Part shown: piece by piece, positions 1-10,264 of the stretch
Position numbering within the stretch: the first letter of the stretch is position 1
How the letters are laid out: each line of letters opens with the position of its first letter
From: Glaciozyma antarctica PI12
Taxonomy: Eukaryota > Basidiomycota > Microbotryomycetes > Kriegeriales > Camptobasidiaceae
Length of the DNA: 64,000 bases
Direction of reading: 5' to 3'
NCBI GenBank assembly: GCA_002917775.1
Contig: KZ627156.1
Span: 332,909-396,908, forward strand
Translations under genes and position numbers: made by a program
The notes under the pieces: generated by a model
The model's database searches: none
The model's input: only the letters and a program-made list of their open reading frames with translations
What the model was told of the DNA's origin: nothing

Positions 1-410
1 ATATGCTCCATCGTGATCACCCGTAGGAATCCGCACGCAGAGACTAAAGTTCGGATTGACGGGGTCGCGAGCTCGAGGGTACCGAGGGAGATCCATCGGT
101 CCCTTCCCCCGGATCCAAGCGGTCTCCTTCAAGCCGGAGGGAACGGACGTATCGACCTAGCCGGGCTGACGAAGGGGGGAGGAGCGGCGAGTGTTCGACC
201 TTGGGCCAACGTCCTGCGGCGTCCCGATGAAGGACGAGGGCGCTATAGACGGCGCCTTGTCCGAGGTCGCGCCAATCCCAACAGACAAGCGCGATATTCC
301 GACCATCTGAGGCGTCGAACTGGTAGGGATGGAGGATGAGGCCGGTGATTTCGCTGGGGATACGGGAGAAGGGCGAGTGGGGAGGGGAGGAGGGGGAGGG
401 TAGGTCGGAC
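1..410 (-). CDS. F-box protein, C-terminal part beyond left edge
   Basis: The minus-strand reading from about 410 down contains an F-box-like segment (RIPSEITGLILHPYQF, then ALVCWDWRDLGQ and RLGRYVRSLRL). The same three blocks, in the same order, occur in the two F-box genes near 54.3 and 61.5 kb, so this is a third member. F-box proteins normally link substrates to SCF ubiquitin ligases; the target here is unknown. The exon probably starts after an acceptor at 411-412 (donor GTGAGT at 472), but the 5' exons are unclear and no in-frame ATG was found. The frame stops at 44; the next frame, entered at the C5 run at 106-110, stays open to base 1, so an indel is likely. The gene continues outside the window. 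Confidence 0.6.
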
Positions 411-619
411 CTGGAGATGTTGCGAGTCAGCACTTTGGTTGAACGAGCTCGAAATTGGTGTACTCTACTCACATTAGGGGGGTTTAGCTGCGTGTAGACG
501 TCAGCGGCAGCAGCGGATGCGGGGGTAGAGGAGTTCGCACCTGAGCAAGACAAGACGAACTCGCAGAAGCCCACGACGCAACGGCCTTCGTAGCCAAGGG
601 AAAGCTGTAGAGCGCACAA

Positions 620-1319
620 TGTTAGCTATTCCCTATCTTGCGCGGCCGCATCTGGTCAGCTCGCTCCTGATTCACCTGATTCAAACACGCGCTTCGTTCG
701 ACCGAAGTAGAGCTTCGAGGCAGTCTCAAGGGCGAGAGAAGAGCAGCACAGCCTGCGTTACGCGTTTAGTCCTCGTTAACACGCCGTGGTGAGGGCTGCA
801 AGCTCACAGGTAGCTGGGAACGCCGTCGACGAGCGCGCGTGGGAGGAGCTGTCGAGGAGGAGGGGGAAGACCTGTCGCCGCAGAACCGCCGTCAGCTGGG
901 ATCGCAGCGTACGCCTGGCTATTTAAGAGCAGCTCACCTTGCGCAGAGCTGGAATCAAGGGAGTGGGAGCTTGCACGCAGTGTCGACGGCGGCTCCACGA
1001 AATGCGTCGTCTGCGTCCTCCTTCGCAATCTCCCCCACTCGACCAGCCACCTCGCTTCAGCTCTCTCGAGGCTCTCTCAAACATCGCCGACGACGAACCA
1101 GATAAGACAGAGTACAAGTACGTGAACGTTGCGCGCACAGGGAGGTAGCTACGGGGCCTGGAAGTGCGGAGGGAGGGGGGATGCGAAGCTAACTACGAAC
1201 GAGGTGATGAAGGAATGAGGAGGGGTGCTAAGCAAGAGAGGGGAAAGGGGTATCGACCAGCGAGTCTACGGAAACCATACGAACAACGTCCTCCATCGTA
1301 CCTCCCGCCAACAACGCGC
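620..1319. other. Spacer between F-box gene and HD2
   Basis: No convincing gene. A minus-strand stretch at about 840-1090 carries an intron-like segment (GTGAGC donor, CTGAC branch, CGACAG acceptor near 863-880) and may be a 5' untranslated or first exon of the left F-box gene, but the flanking reading frames are short and unremarkable. The part from about 1150 to 1319 is the HD2 3' flank. Confidence 0.4.
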
Positions 1320-2809
1320 CTACATCCTCCCCTCGCTCTCCCCCATCTCCGTATCCTCCTCACCCTCCAAATCAACGTGGACAACCCTAACGACCGGCGG
1401 TCCCATCGACCCAGGCATATCCATCTCCAACGCGCCGTTCGAAATCGCATCGTTGCTGTCAAAGACGCCTCGCCAGAACGAGGCATCGTACGCGCCCAAG
1501 TCGAGTTCGATCCCTTGGAAGAAGTTGGTCGGAGGGAAGGGGGACTCGGTGATGGCGTCGGGGGAGATGGGAGGCGACGAGTTGGTTTGGGCGGAGGAGA
1601 GGGCGATCGAGGGGTCGTGGTAGGCGTCGCGGAAGGCGCTCGTCGATCCCGAATACGAGGGGGAGGGTTGCGGGGAGGGAGAGGTGAGGTCGGGCGTCGG
1701 CTGCTGGATGGGAAGAAAGTGCGCGGCGGGGGAGGAGGGGAAGTAGAGGTCGAAGTGGGAGGGAGGGGAGGGACTGCTGCTTCCTCGGTGCGGCATGGGT
1801 TCCTCGTCGCTCGAACTCGAGTGCGGCGACTCGCTCTCGTCCCAGTCCGAGTAGACGACGCGGTGGAGGGGAGGGTAGTGGGGCTGCTCGTTGGCGTAGA
1901 GGGCGTATTGGGGGAAGGTCGAGGGAGGGGAGGGAGCGTCGTCGCGGTCGAACGAGGCGTCGCGATCGTAGGAGGCGTCGCGGTCGCGGTCGTAGGAGGC
2001 GGCGGAGGGTGCGAGCGAGTCGTCGGATTCGGTCGAAGTGTTGCAGAAGTGGGAGAAGGTGCGGAGAGACGATCGACGGGGTGAGAGGGCGACGGCGTTG
2101 GGGCGAGGGGAGGGGTAGGGGAGGGCAGTTGGGCGAGCGTTGCGGGGGTACCTTTCGGAGCGAGCGCGGCGGTTGGAGAACTGCTCGATGCGTTAGTGAA
2201 GGGGCTCGAGCGGGAACAAAGGGAACGACGCACCCAAGTGGCCACCTGCGCTAGGCTCAAGCCCGTCCGCTCCGACAACGCCTGCTTCTCCCTGCGCGAG
2301 ATGTTCGTCTGGCGCTCGTAGACTGCTTGCAGGATCGCCGTCGCGTCGTCCGAGAAGACGCCTCGCTCGTTCGCCGTCGCCGTCGCCATCCTCGTCCGGT
2401 GCGCCTCGACCTCCGTCAAAAGGCTTCCACGAATTCTCCCCATAGTGACGTCGAACTCTCGAACGTAGAGTTCCCGAAGCACCTTCCCGACTCGGCTCAG
2501 GGCCTCAGGCGTTTCTGAAAAGGTCGGAGCGATTCCCTGGACGGTGTCAACGAAAGCCTCTTGGACCCGCTGAGCAACGGCTTCCGCTGCACGATGAAAT
2601 GTGTCCATCAAGATCGCATTCGTCTGCGGAGTGCATCCTGCTGCTTCCAGGTCGGTCCGAACGTTGTCGGAAGAAACGCGGAGGTCAAGAGCAGGCACAC
2701 ACAACGTGCGGTCGGGCTCGAAGCCTTCAAAGAGTTCGGGACAGGCGGCTCGCAGGCGAAGTAAGAGGGCGTTTGTTGTTCTCGCAACCTTGGCCCAGGT
2801 TGAGGTCAT
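1320..2809 (-). CDS. HD2: Homeodomain transcription factor HD2 (mating type)
   Basis: Typical (non-TALE) homeodomain protein of about 478 residues. Exon 1 (2809-2234) encodes helices 1-2 (around residues 145-190, ending LAQVATW). A 53 nt intron (2233-2181, branch CTAAC, acceptor CAG) splits helix 3 between Trp and Phe. Exon 2 resumes FSNRRARSER, restoring the WFxNRRAR recognition helix. The ATG at 2809 is the first in frame; TTG codons lie upstream. The C-terminal two-thirds is Pro/Ser-rich with a YDRD-type repeat and an acidic patch (SDEEP). In basidiomycetes HD2 from one mate dimerises with HD1 from the other to start filamentous and sexual development. It is divergent from HD1, the standard layout. 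HD2 rather than HD1 is inferred from the helix-3 motif and the absence of a TALE loop. Confidence 0.88.
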
Positions 2810-2983
2810 CGGTAGGAGGAGCAAGAGAGGAAGAGGTCTGCCAGCGTCCGCCCTCCTTTGGCAACTTTCCCTTTGTTGTGTCGATCGCTCTCCTCAAGCG
2901 CTCGAGCCTCTCCCCACTTTCTTCCTAACTCTCGAGAACTCCCTTTCTTCTCCTTATCCCTTTATCTTCAAGCCACGTTCCAG
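2810..2983. promoter_or_regulatory. Shared HD1/HD2 intergenic promoter
   Basis: The 174 bp between the two ATGs must hold both promoters and both 5' leaders. The HD1 side is a pyrimidine-rich tract (TCTTCTCCTTATCCC) typical of leaders in this genome. No TATA box or clear regulatory motif was recognised. Confidence 0.6.
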
Positions 2984-4210
2984 ATGCCTCGAGTCCAATC
3001 CAACCCTCGCCTCTCCAACACGACCCCCAACCTCTGGACTCCTCTCCCTTCACCGCATTCGACTCCTTCCCATCGCTCGCGCTTCCCAGGCTTGGACAGG
3101 GCGATTCGCGCCGATATCTCCGCAGCGCAAGACGCCTTCCTTCAAGCGGTCTTGACGGGTGACGCCGGCGGGTTCAGCGCCGATTGGAAAGTCCTGCAAG
3201 CGCGAGTCAACGACGCCGTGGATGCTGGATGGCTCAGCGAGGAGACTATTTCCCGTTGTGCCGCTTTGGCGACGCGGGTTGAAGTCGTCGCGTCTGGTTT
3301 CTGTGAATGGCACCGCACCTTAAGCGAAGGTGTTGACACTGCTCTCGCAAAGACGCAGTCTTACCTGTCTCAAGACAGCTCCACTCCCACCATTCCTCTC
3401 TCCCTCTCCCACTCCCACTCCCCCTCGACCGACACCACCACCCGCACGCCCAAACCCTCCCTCCAATCGCGCTCGACCCCCTCCTCCTCCCCCTCAGGCG
3501 ACAACCTCTTCCTCCCCTACCGCACCTACTTCCTCACCCACCTCTCTCACCCCTACCCCCGCTCCTCCTACCGCCCTCACCTCCTCTCCCTCGTCCCACA
3601 CCACAACTCCACCCAACTCGCCGCCTGGTTCGTCAACGCCCGTCGTCGCTCCGGGTGGGCTGATCTCAAGCGCTTGCATGGTGGAGGGTCGACGAAAGGG
3701 TTGGAGGAGCTGTTGGAGAAGATTGGGAGTGCGAGCAGGGGGTGGGAAGTGAGCGAGGAGGCGAGGGAGGCGGTCGAGAGGGTCAAGACGTGGTTCGTCG
3801 AGGGGGGGAGGGATAAGTTGGGAGACGACGTGAGGGAGATTGTAGAGGGAAGGACGCCGAGCGCGAGTACGCCGAGGGACGTGAGCGATTCGAGCTTTGT
3901 GAGCAGCGGGGGGACGTCGGTCATTTCGTACGCGAGCGGGGAGGCGCCGGAGGAGGACGACTACGACGCAACCCCTTTTCGACAGCCTTACACCTACTCT
4001 CCTTACGTTGCCCTCCCTCTCTCCTTTCCTACGACGTACGGCTCTCCCGTCCCCATCCCTCAGCGGCAGCAGCAGCCAAACCAGTACTTTGCGACGATGG
4101 CGGATCACCCTCTCGTTGGATCGGGATCGAGCGGCGGGATGGGAGGAGCAGGAGCGGGAGCTGGGTTTGGTGGGAGGGGAGGAGCGGTCGGAGGGTCGAG
4201 GAGGTCGTAG
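2984..4210 (+). CDS. HD1: TALE homeodomain transcription factor HD1 (mating type)
   Basis: A 408-residue protein in one apparent exon. Residues about 174-228 form a TALE-class homeodomain: a first helix (LFLPYRTYFLTHL), the three-residue loop with the PYP signature (SHPYPRS), and recognition helix AAWFVNARRRSGW, which matches the WFxNARRR of TALE proteins such as bE. The N-terminal 100 residues, usually variable and used for self/non-self recognition, follow the ATG at 2984; the frame is open upstream but only from a TTG. The tail is Gly-rich (GSGSSGGMGGAGAGAGFGG). The partner is HD2 next door. The heterodimer forms only between alleles of different mates, so this pair marks one HD mating specificity. 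Confidence 0.9.
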   Translation: MPRVQSNPRLSNTTPNLWTPLPSPHSTPSHRSRFPGLDRAIRADISAAQDAFLQAVLTGDAGGFSADWKVLQARVNDAVDAGWLSEETISRCAALATRVEVVASGFCEWHRTLSEGVDTALAKTQSYLSQDSSTPTIPLSLSHSHSPSTDTTTRTPKPSLQSRSTPSSSPSGDNLFLPYRTYFLTHLSHPYPRSSYRPHLLSLVPHHNSTQLAAWFVNARRRSGWADLKRLHGGGSTKGLEELLEKIGSASRGWEVSEEAREAVERVKTWFVEGGRDKLGDDVREIVEGRTPSASTPRDVSDSSFVSSGGTSVISYASGEAPEEDDYDATPFRQPYTYSPYVALPLSFPTTYGSPVPIPQRQQQPNQYFATMADHPLVGSGSSGGMGGAGAGAGFGGRGGAVGGSRRS

Positions 4211-4619
4211 ATGGAGCGGAGGAGGAAGAGGGCGCTCGCGGGTCGAGCAGGGATGTAGAGTGGACTTTGGGCGGGAGTGGTATACCAGATAACAGTTGTC
4301 GTCTTATGTGTCGTCGTCGTCGTCTGCTCTTTGCTTCGTCGTCGCTGTTCGAGAGAGAAGAAAGGGACTCCGAGGCGTTCAAATCTCGCACGTTTGAGTC
4401 AATTTGATTGGTCGAGATGAGCAGCTTGCCCTCCCTCGTCCCTCCCTTGGAGTTCCCTCCGCTCACTCCAAACAGCTTAAAAACGACTTTGACGCCAGCA
4501 CCAGCTCAAGCAGCTCCCCTCCCTTGCCCGCCCTCTCCTCCGTCCCGACGCCGTCCCGCCGATCCGCCTCTCCCAGCACCTCCCATCGCAACACCCTCCC
4601 TCCTCTCACCACGACGACG
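4211..4619. other. Spacer between HD1 and the carrier gene
   Basis: HD1 3' flank followed by the leader of the carrier gene. There is a GTCGTCGTCGT trinucleotide run near 4305-4320 and a pyrimidine-rich stretch before 4620. No gene seen. Confidence 0.5.
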
Positions 4620-5840
4620 ATGGAAGCCGAAGCGATCCCACCACAAATCTACGTCGACCCCTTCGTCCTCGTCGCCTCCTCCGCCTCAGCCGTCTCAGCC
4701 CGTCTCTTTACCCACCCTCGTCCGTCCTCCCCTCCCCTCCCCACGCCTAACTAAGGCCTCGCCCACAGTGGACACTCTCCGAATCCGCGTCCAGACTTGG
4801 CCAGGGGCGATCGTGCCACCGCTGAAGGAGCTCATCCCACAACCGAGGATGAGAACGCTCTATGCTGGTGAGCTACTTGCGATCGAGCGGAGGAGGGGAG
4901 CTGATGAGGAGTGCAGGACTGCCGGTGGCGATTGCGTTTAGCGTACCGGCGTTGTCAATCTATTTATCGACGTACGAGATCTCGAAGAGGTACCTTGGAG
5001 CGAGGTGGTTGCAGGGGGATCGGAAAGCGACGTTGTTGGAGCAGTTGCCGGTGTTTATGCTGTCGGGCGTAGCGGCTGAGGGTGCGTTCGTTTGTTTTGG
5101 GGGTAGGGGAGGGAGCTGATGATTGTGCAGTGGCGTCTGGAGCGGTGTGGACTCCCCTCGACGTGCTCAAAAGCCGACTGGTGCGTTCTTCCTTGCGTCC
5201 CTACCTCTCGCAGCTGAACTCCCGCACAGCAAAAAGGGAACGAAGGAACGACCTCCGCCACGACTCTCCTCCAAAAAATCTGGCGTGAGGAGGGTCACCG
5301 GGGCGTCTGGCGAGGTTACTGGGTCTCCATGCTCGTCTTCGTGTACCGTTCCCCCCCCCCCCCCTCTCCCCTCTCCTGGCTAACCCCCTCAAAACAGACC
5401 CTATATCTCCCTCTACTGGACCCTCTACGAATCCTTCAAAACCTCCTTCATCCCCAACTACGACGCCTACCGACCCTCTCCCCCCTCCTCCCTCCCTTCA
5501 AAACCTTACGAGCTCCCCCTAACGCTCAAATACACCCTCTGCTCCGTAACCGCCTGCTCTCTAGCAGCGAGCGTGACGAATCCTATCGAGTTGGTGCAGA
5601 GTCGGTGGCAGACGAGTGCGGGGAAGGGACTGGGGGAGAAGGGGGTCAAGGGGATTGTGAGGGAGTTGTGGAAACAGGGTGGGGTCAAGGCGTTTGGGAG
5701 GGGATTGGGGATTCGTGTCGCTTATGCGGTGAGTGCGGTTTCTGAGAGGGTGGGGAGGAGGCTGATGAGAGGTGCAGATTCCGGCGAATGGGATCAGTAT
5801 GACGGTGTACGAATCGCTCAAGCGTTGGAAGGGGATTTAG
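4620..5840 (+). CDS. Mitochondrial carrier family (SLC25) protein
   Basis: A six-helix solute carrier of the mitochondrial inner membrane; the substrate cannot be told from sequence. After splicing, all three signature repeats are visible: PLDTLRIRVQ (intron 4720-4768 falls inside the Leu codon), PLDVLKSR, and PIELVQSR, each with the Px(D/E)xx(K/R) core. The aromatic segment PYISLYWTLYESF lies before repeat 3. About six introns of 40-90 nt with GTGAGC/GTGCGT donors interrupt it. The intron beginning near 5342 contains a run of 14 C (5351-5364). The ATG at 4620 starts shortly before helix 1, as usual for the family. It converges with the beta-helix gene, with stops about 110 bp apart. Confidence 0.85.
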
Positions 5841-5948
5841 AGCTCAGAGGGATAGACGCAGGGAACCGAATAGAGCAGCGATTGTTGTAGACGCATTAAC
5901 AAGGACAATACAACACTATAAAGCTACAAGACCAGCGACCCGCGCTGT

Positions 5949-7701
5949 CTACGACCTCCTCCTTACATGCGCCGGCGCCCTAGGCACACTCAATTTCCTC
6001 CTCTTCATCCCCTTCTCCCCCCTCACAACGTCACTCTCCTTCGGCTGCATCCTCTCCTTCTTCTGTGCCCCTCTCCCAGGATGTACCTCCTCCCTCCCCA
6101 CTCCCCCTCCTACCGGTCTCCCATTCCCATTCCTCCCCTTCCTAGCCGCCTGAGCCGCATACACCTCATTTATGGTGTGTCGGGAGAGAGGGGCTGAGGA
6201 AGGAGCGCCTGGTCCGACGCAGAGGAGGAAAGCGAAGTGCTCGTCTGTGAATTCGGGTTGGAGGTGACCGATGACGGAACGGGGGTCGCGGAGGAGAGGG
6301 GTGGGAGTTGTGAAAGAGGGAGAGTTGTAGCAGGCGGAGGTTTCGAGGCCCCAGATTGCGGCTCTGTTGAATCGGAAAGTTAGGAGGAGCTCGTTCACCG
6401 AGGGAGGAGGGACGGACGAGATGGAGTTCTCGGTGACGAGGATGGCGCGAGCGTCGGAGATGGCGATGGCGTAGCCGTAGTAGCCTGTGTAAGAGGAGAG
6501 GCGGTTCCGAACGATTTCGGAGCCGTAGGCGATCTCGTGCTCGCCGGGTTGCTCGTCCGTTGACCAGGCGCCTGCGCCTGTGGAGATGCCGACGCGGATC
6601 ATCGCTGAGGCGGCGTGGATTCCGTTGTCGCTGGGAAAGAGATTGTTAGCGACGGAGAGAAGCAGGAAAGGGAGAAGGACGAACCGAACGATCACTCCGC
6701 CGTCGTGAGCTGGGCGAGTGGTGAAGATGGGGTTGGCGACGATGGCGATGCCGACGAGCATGTCCCTATCGCGCGCGATGACACTGTTCGTCGTGACTTG
6801 TGTCCCAGGCGCTCCTCGCAGCGCGATTCCAACGCCAGAGACATCGCGAACGACGTTGCCCGAGATGGTCCTGCGCAAAAATCAGTTCCTGCTCCAGAAT
6901 GCGAGAGAAAAGACGCACGATTGTTGACAAGCGACAGAGATACCGTCAGTCCATTTTCCTGGGCGGTCGATCCCCCGGAATGGTGGGACGCCGCGACGGA
7001 GACGAGCGAGTTCCGAGGTGAGCATGAGGTCGAGAGGAGCGTCGCCGGAGGAGTGGAAGACGGAATCGGCGATGGTGACGGAGTTACATGTGCCTTTGAT
7101 TCCAGCTGCGAAGTGAGGGAAGAGTTAGCTACTGTGAGAAGGAAGCGAGGAGAACGGACGTACCTCCAGCATGAACGATGGCGTATCCTCGAGCCGCCGA
7201 CGCCTCAACATGCCGCACCTCCTGCTCTCCCACCAATCCACCGACAAGAATCAAAGCATCTCCTCCCTCCAATCCTCCCATCTCTCCCCTCCCTCCATCG
7301 ACGTAGACGTTCTTGATGATGACCCCGCTGCACGCGTCGCAATCCGCCTTGATAGCCGTCGTGAGATCCCCGCTGTAGTGTCCTTTCGGATGCACAATCT
7401 GGATCGTCGCACGCGAGTGATCCTCCGGTAGTCCAAGCGTGTAGATGCTCTGCTTCGCCGCCGTGAACGTGACGGGAACGCCGTGAGGGTCGATGGCAAT
7501 TTGAGCGTCGGGGCAGAGGACGATCTCGGTGCCTGCTCCGCCGGTGAGGAGGAGGTGGTTGAGTTGAACTGCTGAGGCGCTGTGGAGGCAGTCGGAGTTT
7601 TTGGGGAGGAGGGGAGTTTGGGAGGCCGAGGAGGGGGAGAGGAGAGAGAGGAGGAGGAGAGTCGAAAGGGGGAGAGAGCGGGCGCACCAGTCGCTAAGCA
7701 T
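5949..7701 (-). CDS. Secreted parallel beta-helix protein A
   Basis: The ATG at 7701 opens a signal peptide (LPLSTLLLLSLLSPSSAS). Downstream exons encode short repeated strands with N and V/I ladders (GVIIKNVYVDG, VTIADSVFHSSG, TISGNVVRDVSGVG, GGVIVRDNGIHAAS, YGYAIAISDARAILVTENS), the pattern of right-handed beta-helix proteins in the pectate lyase/NosD superfamily. Extracellular polysaccharide binding or cleavage is likely but not shown. The C-terminal block LQPEFTDEHFAFLLC is shared with beta-helix protein B near 38-40 kb, so the two are paralogs. The tail after it is basic and low-complexity. At least four introns are visible. Specific substrate and enzymatic activity are unknown. Confidence 0.75.
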
Positions 7702-8227
7702 GGCGGAGGTCGAATTGGGTGAGGCCTGTGGGAAGGAGGAGAGCTAGAGCGCAGGAGGTGAAGCTTCGCCGTCGGAAAGAGCAGAGTGAGCACTAAGACC
7801 AAATCCGAGTGCGAATGACACTTGGCCAGCGGGTGCCTGAGCCAGTGCAAACTGCCTTGAGTTAGGTGATTAAGTGGTGGCTCAGGGCGAGCAGAGGAGG
7901 AGAGTCAGGCACGCGCGGAGTGACAGAGCAAGAGAGACCTCCCGCTTTCGGCCGAATCGATTCCCTAGGTCGAGGCAGTTGAGTGCCTTCCTCTCCTGGC
8001 CTCCGCCTTATGACCACCGTCCCGACACAGGCTTGGCCATCTGGACTCGACGAGATCGGCACGCCGGCTTCGGAAGGCGACTGGAAGAGTCTGCCAGGCA
8101 CCGATTGCGTTGGTCCCAGACGAGCTCAAGTGCTGAGACAGGGCGAAGGCAAGCTACGCAGGCAAAGTGCTGCTCTGGGCTGTTCACTAGGCTGAGTGCG
8201 CCCGTAGGTGGAGCGCTGGCGCCCGCA
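7702..8227. other. Divergent spacer
   Basis: Region between the beta-helix A start and the Ser-rich protein. The frame of the downstream gene is open upstream to about 7874, but no ATG with good context precedes 8228. No RNA gene or repeat seen. Confidence 0.4.
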
Positions 8228-9769
8228 ATGTCGACGAGCTCCACTGCTCTTCCTTCCTCTCTTTCGCCTCGACGACGCGACGACTACACCTCCTCCTCGC
8301 TCGCTGTGACGCCATTCGAAACTCCTCAGATCCGTCAAAAGGCCTTATCGAGGTTTCTGGCGAGATATTCACTCTGGACAGGCAATATTGCCCGCATCCA
8401 TCGGGGTCTTCTCCCTCGCCTCTGCCGATCGAACTCTCCCTTTTCATCAAGACTGAAGTGGACGACTCTCGGTACAATGCTCCCCTCGCCATCGCCAGGA
8501 CCTGTCAGCCGCTCTCTTTCTCTCCCCACCACCTCCACCTCCTCAGCAGCTCGCCCGCTCTCCAAGATGCCTTTCACTGCCAGCCACGCCACCCTTCGAA
8601 AGCCCCGACGGCCCCACTCACTCCCCGCCGAAGACACCACAACTCGGCCTTCCAGCACGCCTCCCGGCTCCTCCTCGGCGCCTCACGATGGACGGTTCAA
8701 GCGGCTGCTCGGGAGGAAGGCTCACGAGGAGCTCGACTTTGGCTGCGCTGGAGATGAGAAGCCCGAGCAGACTGGGTGGGCTGCGTACAGCATGGCGGAC
8801 AAGGTGAGCTTCTGCTCTGAGCTCCTGGGGGGAGAGGTCGGAAGGATGAGGATCAAGAGAGGGAGGTGGCTGACCCCTGTTCCTTTGCAGTCAAGCCGGT
8901 CCACGAGAAGCAGCAGCTCCTTCACCTCCACTTCCACCTCCTCCTCGGCCGTCCCCGCCCTAGTTCATTCACGCGCCCACTCCTCCAACTCCTCCAACTC
9001 CTCCTCATCGCACTCGCGAACCCCCTCCTCCTCCTCAACCTTCTCCTCCGCCCACTCGCGTGGCCACTCTGGCTCCTCAACCTACTCCTCTTCCACCTCG
9101 GCGTCTTCCCTCCCTCCTTCACCCACTTTCTCCTCCGACCCCTTCTCCCCCTCTTCCGGCATCTCCAGCTCCCCCAAGAAGGCAGAACGACGATCAGAGG
9201 AGCTCGCCCCGCTCGACGGTCTGAACGCCTACTTCTGGGGAGTCCGTCTCAGCCGCGTCGAGGAGGATACCACCTCTCGCTCCGCCAGCTCCTCTCCCCG
9301 CCAAACCTCTCCCCAATCCTCCCCTCTCCAATCCTCTCCTCGCCAACTCCCCGCACGCAATTCCTCCCCCCCTCGCGAGACCTCAACGTACGGCCACTCG
9401 CGTCGACGAGATACCGCACCCGTTGAGTTCGACTTCGAGATCGCCTACACCCCCACCGGCGAGTCGACCTTTGTTCCCCTCACCATCCTCCCTCTCTCCC
9501 CCCGCTCCAACAAATCCACCCTCTTCCCTTCCTCTACCCACTCCCTCACCTTCTCTGCCCATTCTCTCTCTCTCCCCTCCGAAGACCTCGATACCGAACT
9601 CGAGGAGCTCTCGGAATACTTTTCCCACCCTGCGCCGAGGAACCAGGTGTTTCCGAGTTGGCCGCATCGGAAGACGGTCGAGGCGTTGAGGACGGAGCAG
9701 AGGAGGGTGAGTACGGAGAGTGGGAGGAACGCCCTGAGGGAGAGGAGGGTGGAGTACGAGTGGATTTGA
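8228..9769 (+). CDS. Ser-rich protein of unknown function
   Basis: Not recognised. The chosen ATG at 8228 (MSTSSTALPSS) is the first ATG that follows the apparent leader; ATGs at about 8479 and 8571 are alternatives. An 87 nt intron (8804-8890; GTGAGC donor, CTGAC branch, TTTGCAG acceptor) is a multiple of three, so the frame also reads through it. The middle is a long Ser/Thr/Pro low-complexity stretch. The conserved-looking pieces are FKRLLGRKAHEELDFG, DGLNAYFWGVRLSRVEED, EFDFEIAYTPTGESTFVPL and a charged C-terminus ending VEYEWI. No signal peptide or membrane helix is evident. Probably a disordered cytoplasmic or nuclear protein. Confidence 0.6.
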   Translation: MSTSSTALPSSLSPRRRDDYTSSSLAVTPFETPQIRQKALSRFLARYSLWTGNIARIHRGLLPRLCRSNSPFSSRLKWTTLGTMLPSPSPGPVSRSLSLPTTSTSSAARPLSKMPFTASHATLRKPRRPHSLPAEDTTTRPSSTPPGSSSAPHDGRFKRLLGRKAHEELDFGCAGDEKPEQTGWAAYSMADKVSFCSELLGGEVGRMRIKRGRWLTPVPLQSSRSTRSSSSFTSTSTSSSAVPALVHSRAHSSNSSNSSSSHSRTPSSSSTFSSAHSRGHSGSSTYSSSTSASSLPPSPTFSSDPFSPSSGISSSPKKAERRSEELAPLDGLNAYFWGVRLSRVEEDTTSRSASSSPRQTSPQSSPLQSSPRQLPARNSSPPRETSTYGHSRRRDTAPVEFDFEIAYTPTGESTFVPLTILPLSPRSNKSTLFPSSTHSLTFSAHSLSLPSEDLDTELEELSEYFSHPAPRNQVFPSWPHRKTVEALRTEQRRVSTESGRNALRERRVEYEWI

Positions 9770-10264
9770 GGAAGGGTTTGGTGCACTAGTGTTGTCGGTT
9801 TCTGTAGTGCTGCAAAGTGTGGGCTGTAGATTTTGCGTCTTTAAATGTAGCTAGCCTTAATCTCGTTCGTCAGCGAGACTTTGGGCGGACCTCAGCGAGG
9901 AGCGAGCAGGAGAGGCTCGCTACCGAGGTTCTTTTCGCGCGTTCGTCGCCTTGTTTTTTCCTGCGCTCTTCTCTCATCTGCACCATTCTGCTGAGTTACT
10001 TATTCGGCGCGTACAAGACACGCCTGCTTGCTCGGGATCGCGCACAAACGGTTGAACGCACTTTCACCGGCGTCTCCCCGCAAAGGCCCAGGCCAAATTT
10101 CGAGTCTCGCCTTCAACTGTCTCCCTCTCTTCCTCTCCCCGCGTCCTCCTCCTGCTTTAGCACCTCGTCCGCCGCCCACCACACCTCCCGCCCGCTCTCC
10201 CTCCTCCCCTCCCGCTCTCCGCCCTCTCCCGCCCCTCCTCACGCCGACACAGCTCGCCCCTGAG
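9770..10264. other. Spacer upstream of AIM6-like gene
   Basis: Pyrimidine-rich leader sequence (about 10100-10260) precedes the AIM6-like ATG. The rest (9770-10100) shows no gene, repeat or RNA structure that I can recognise. Confidence 0.4.

Noticed and set aside
1164-2084. Long plus-strand frame opposite HD2
   Set aside because: Gly/Arg-rich shadow of the GC-rich HD2 exon; no splice structure or family match.
2858-2983. N-terminal extension of HD1 from the upstream open frame
   Set aside because: It starts with TTG, is low-complexity and would consume most of the shared promoter; the ATG at 2984 fits better.
5351-5364. C14 run as a functional element
   Set aside because: Lies inside a carrier intron and is best seen as a simple homopolymer; its length is also unreliable in this assembly.
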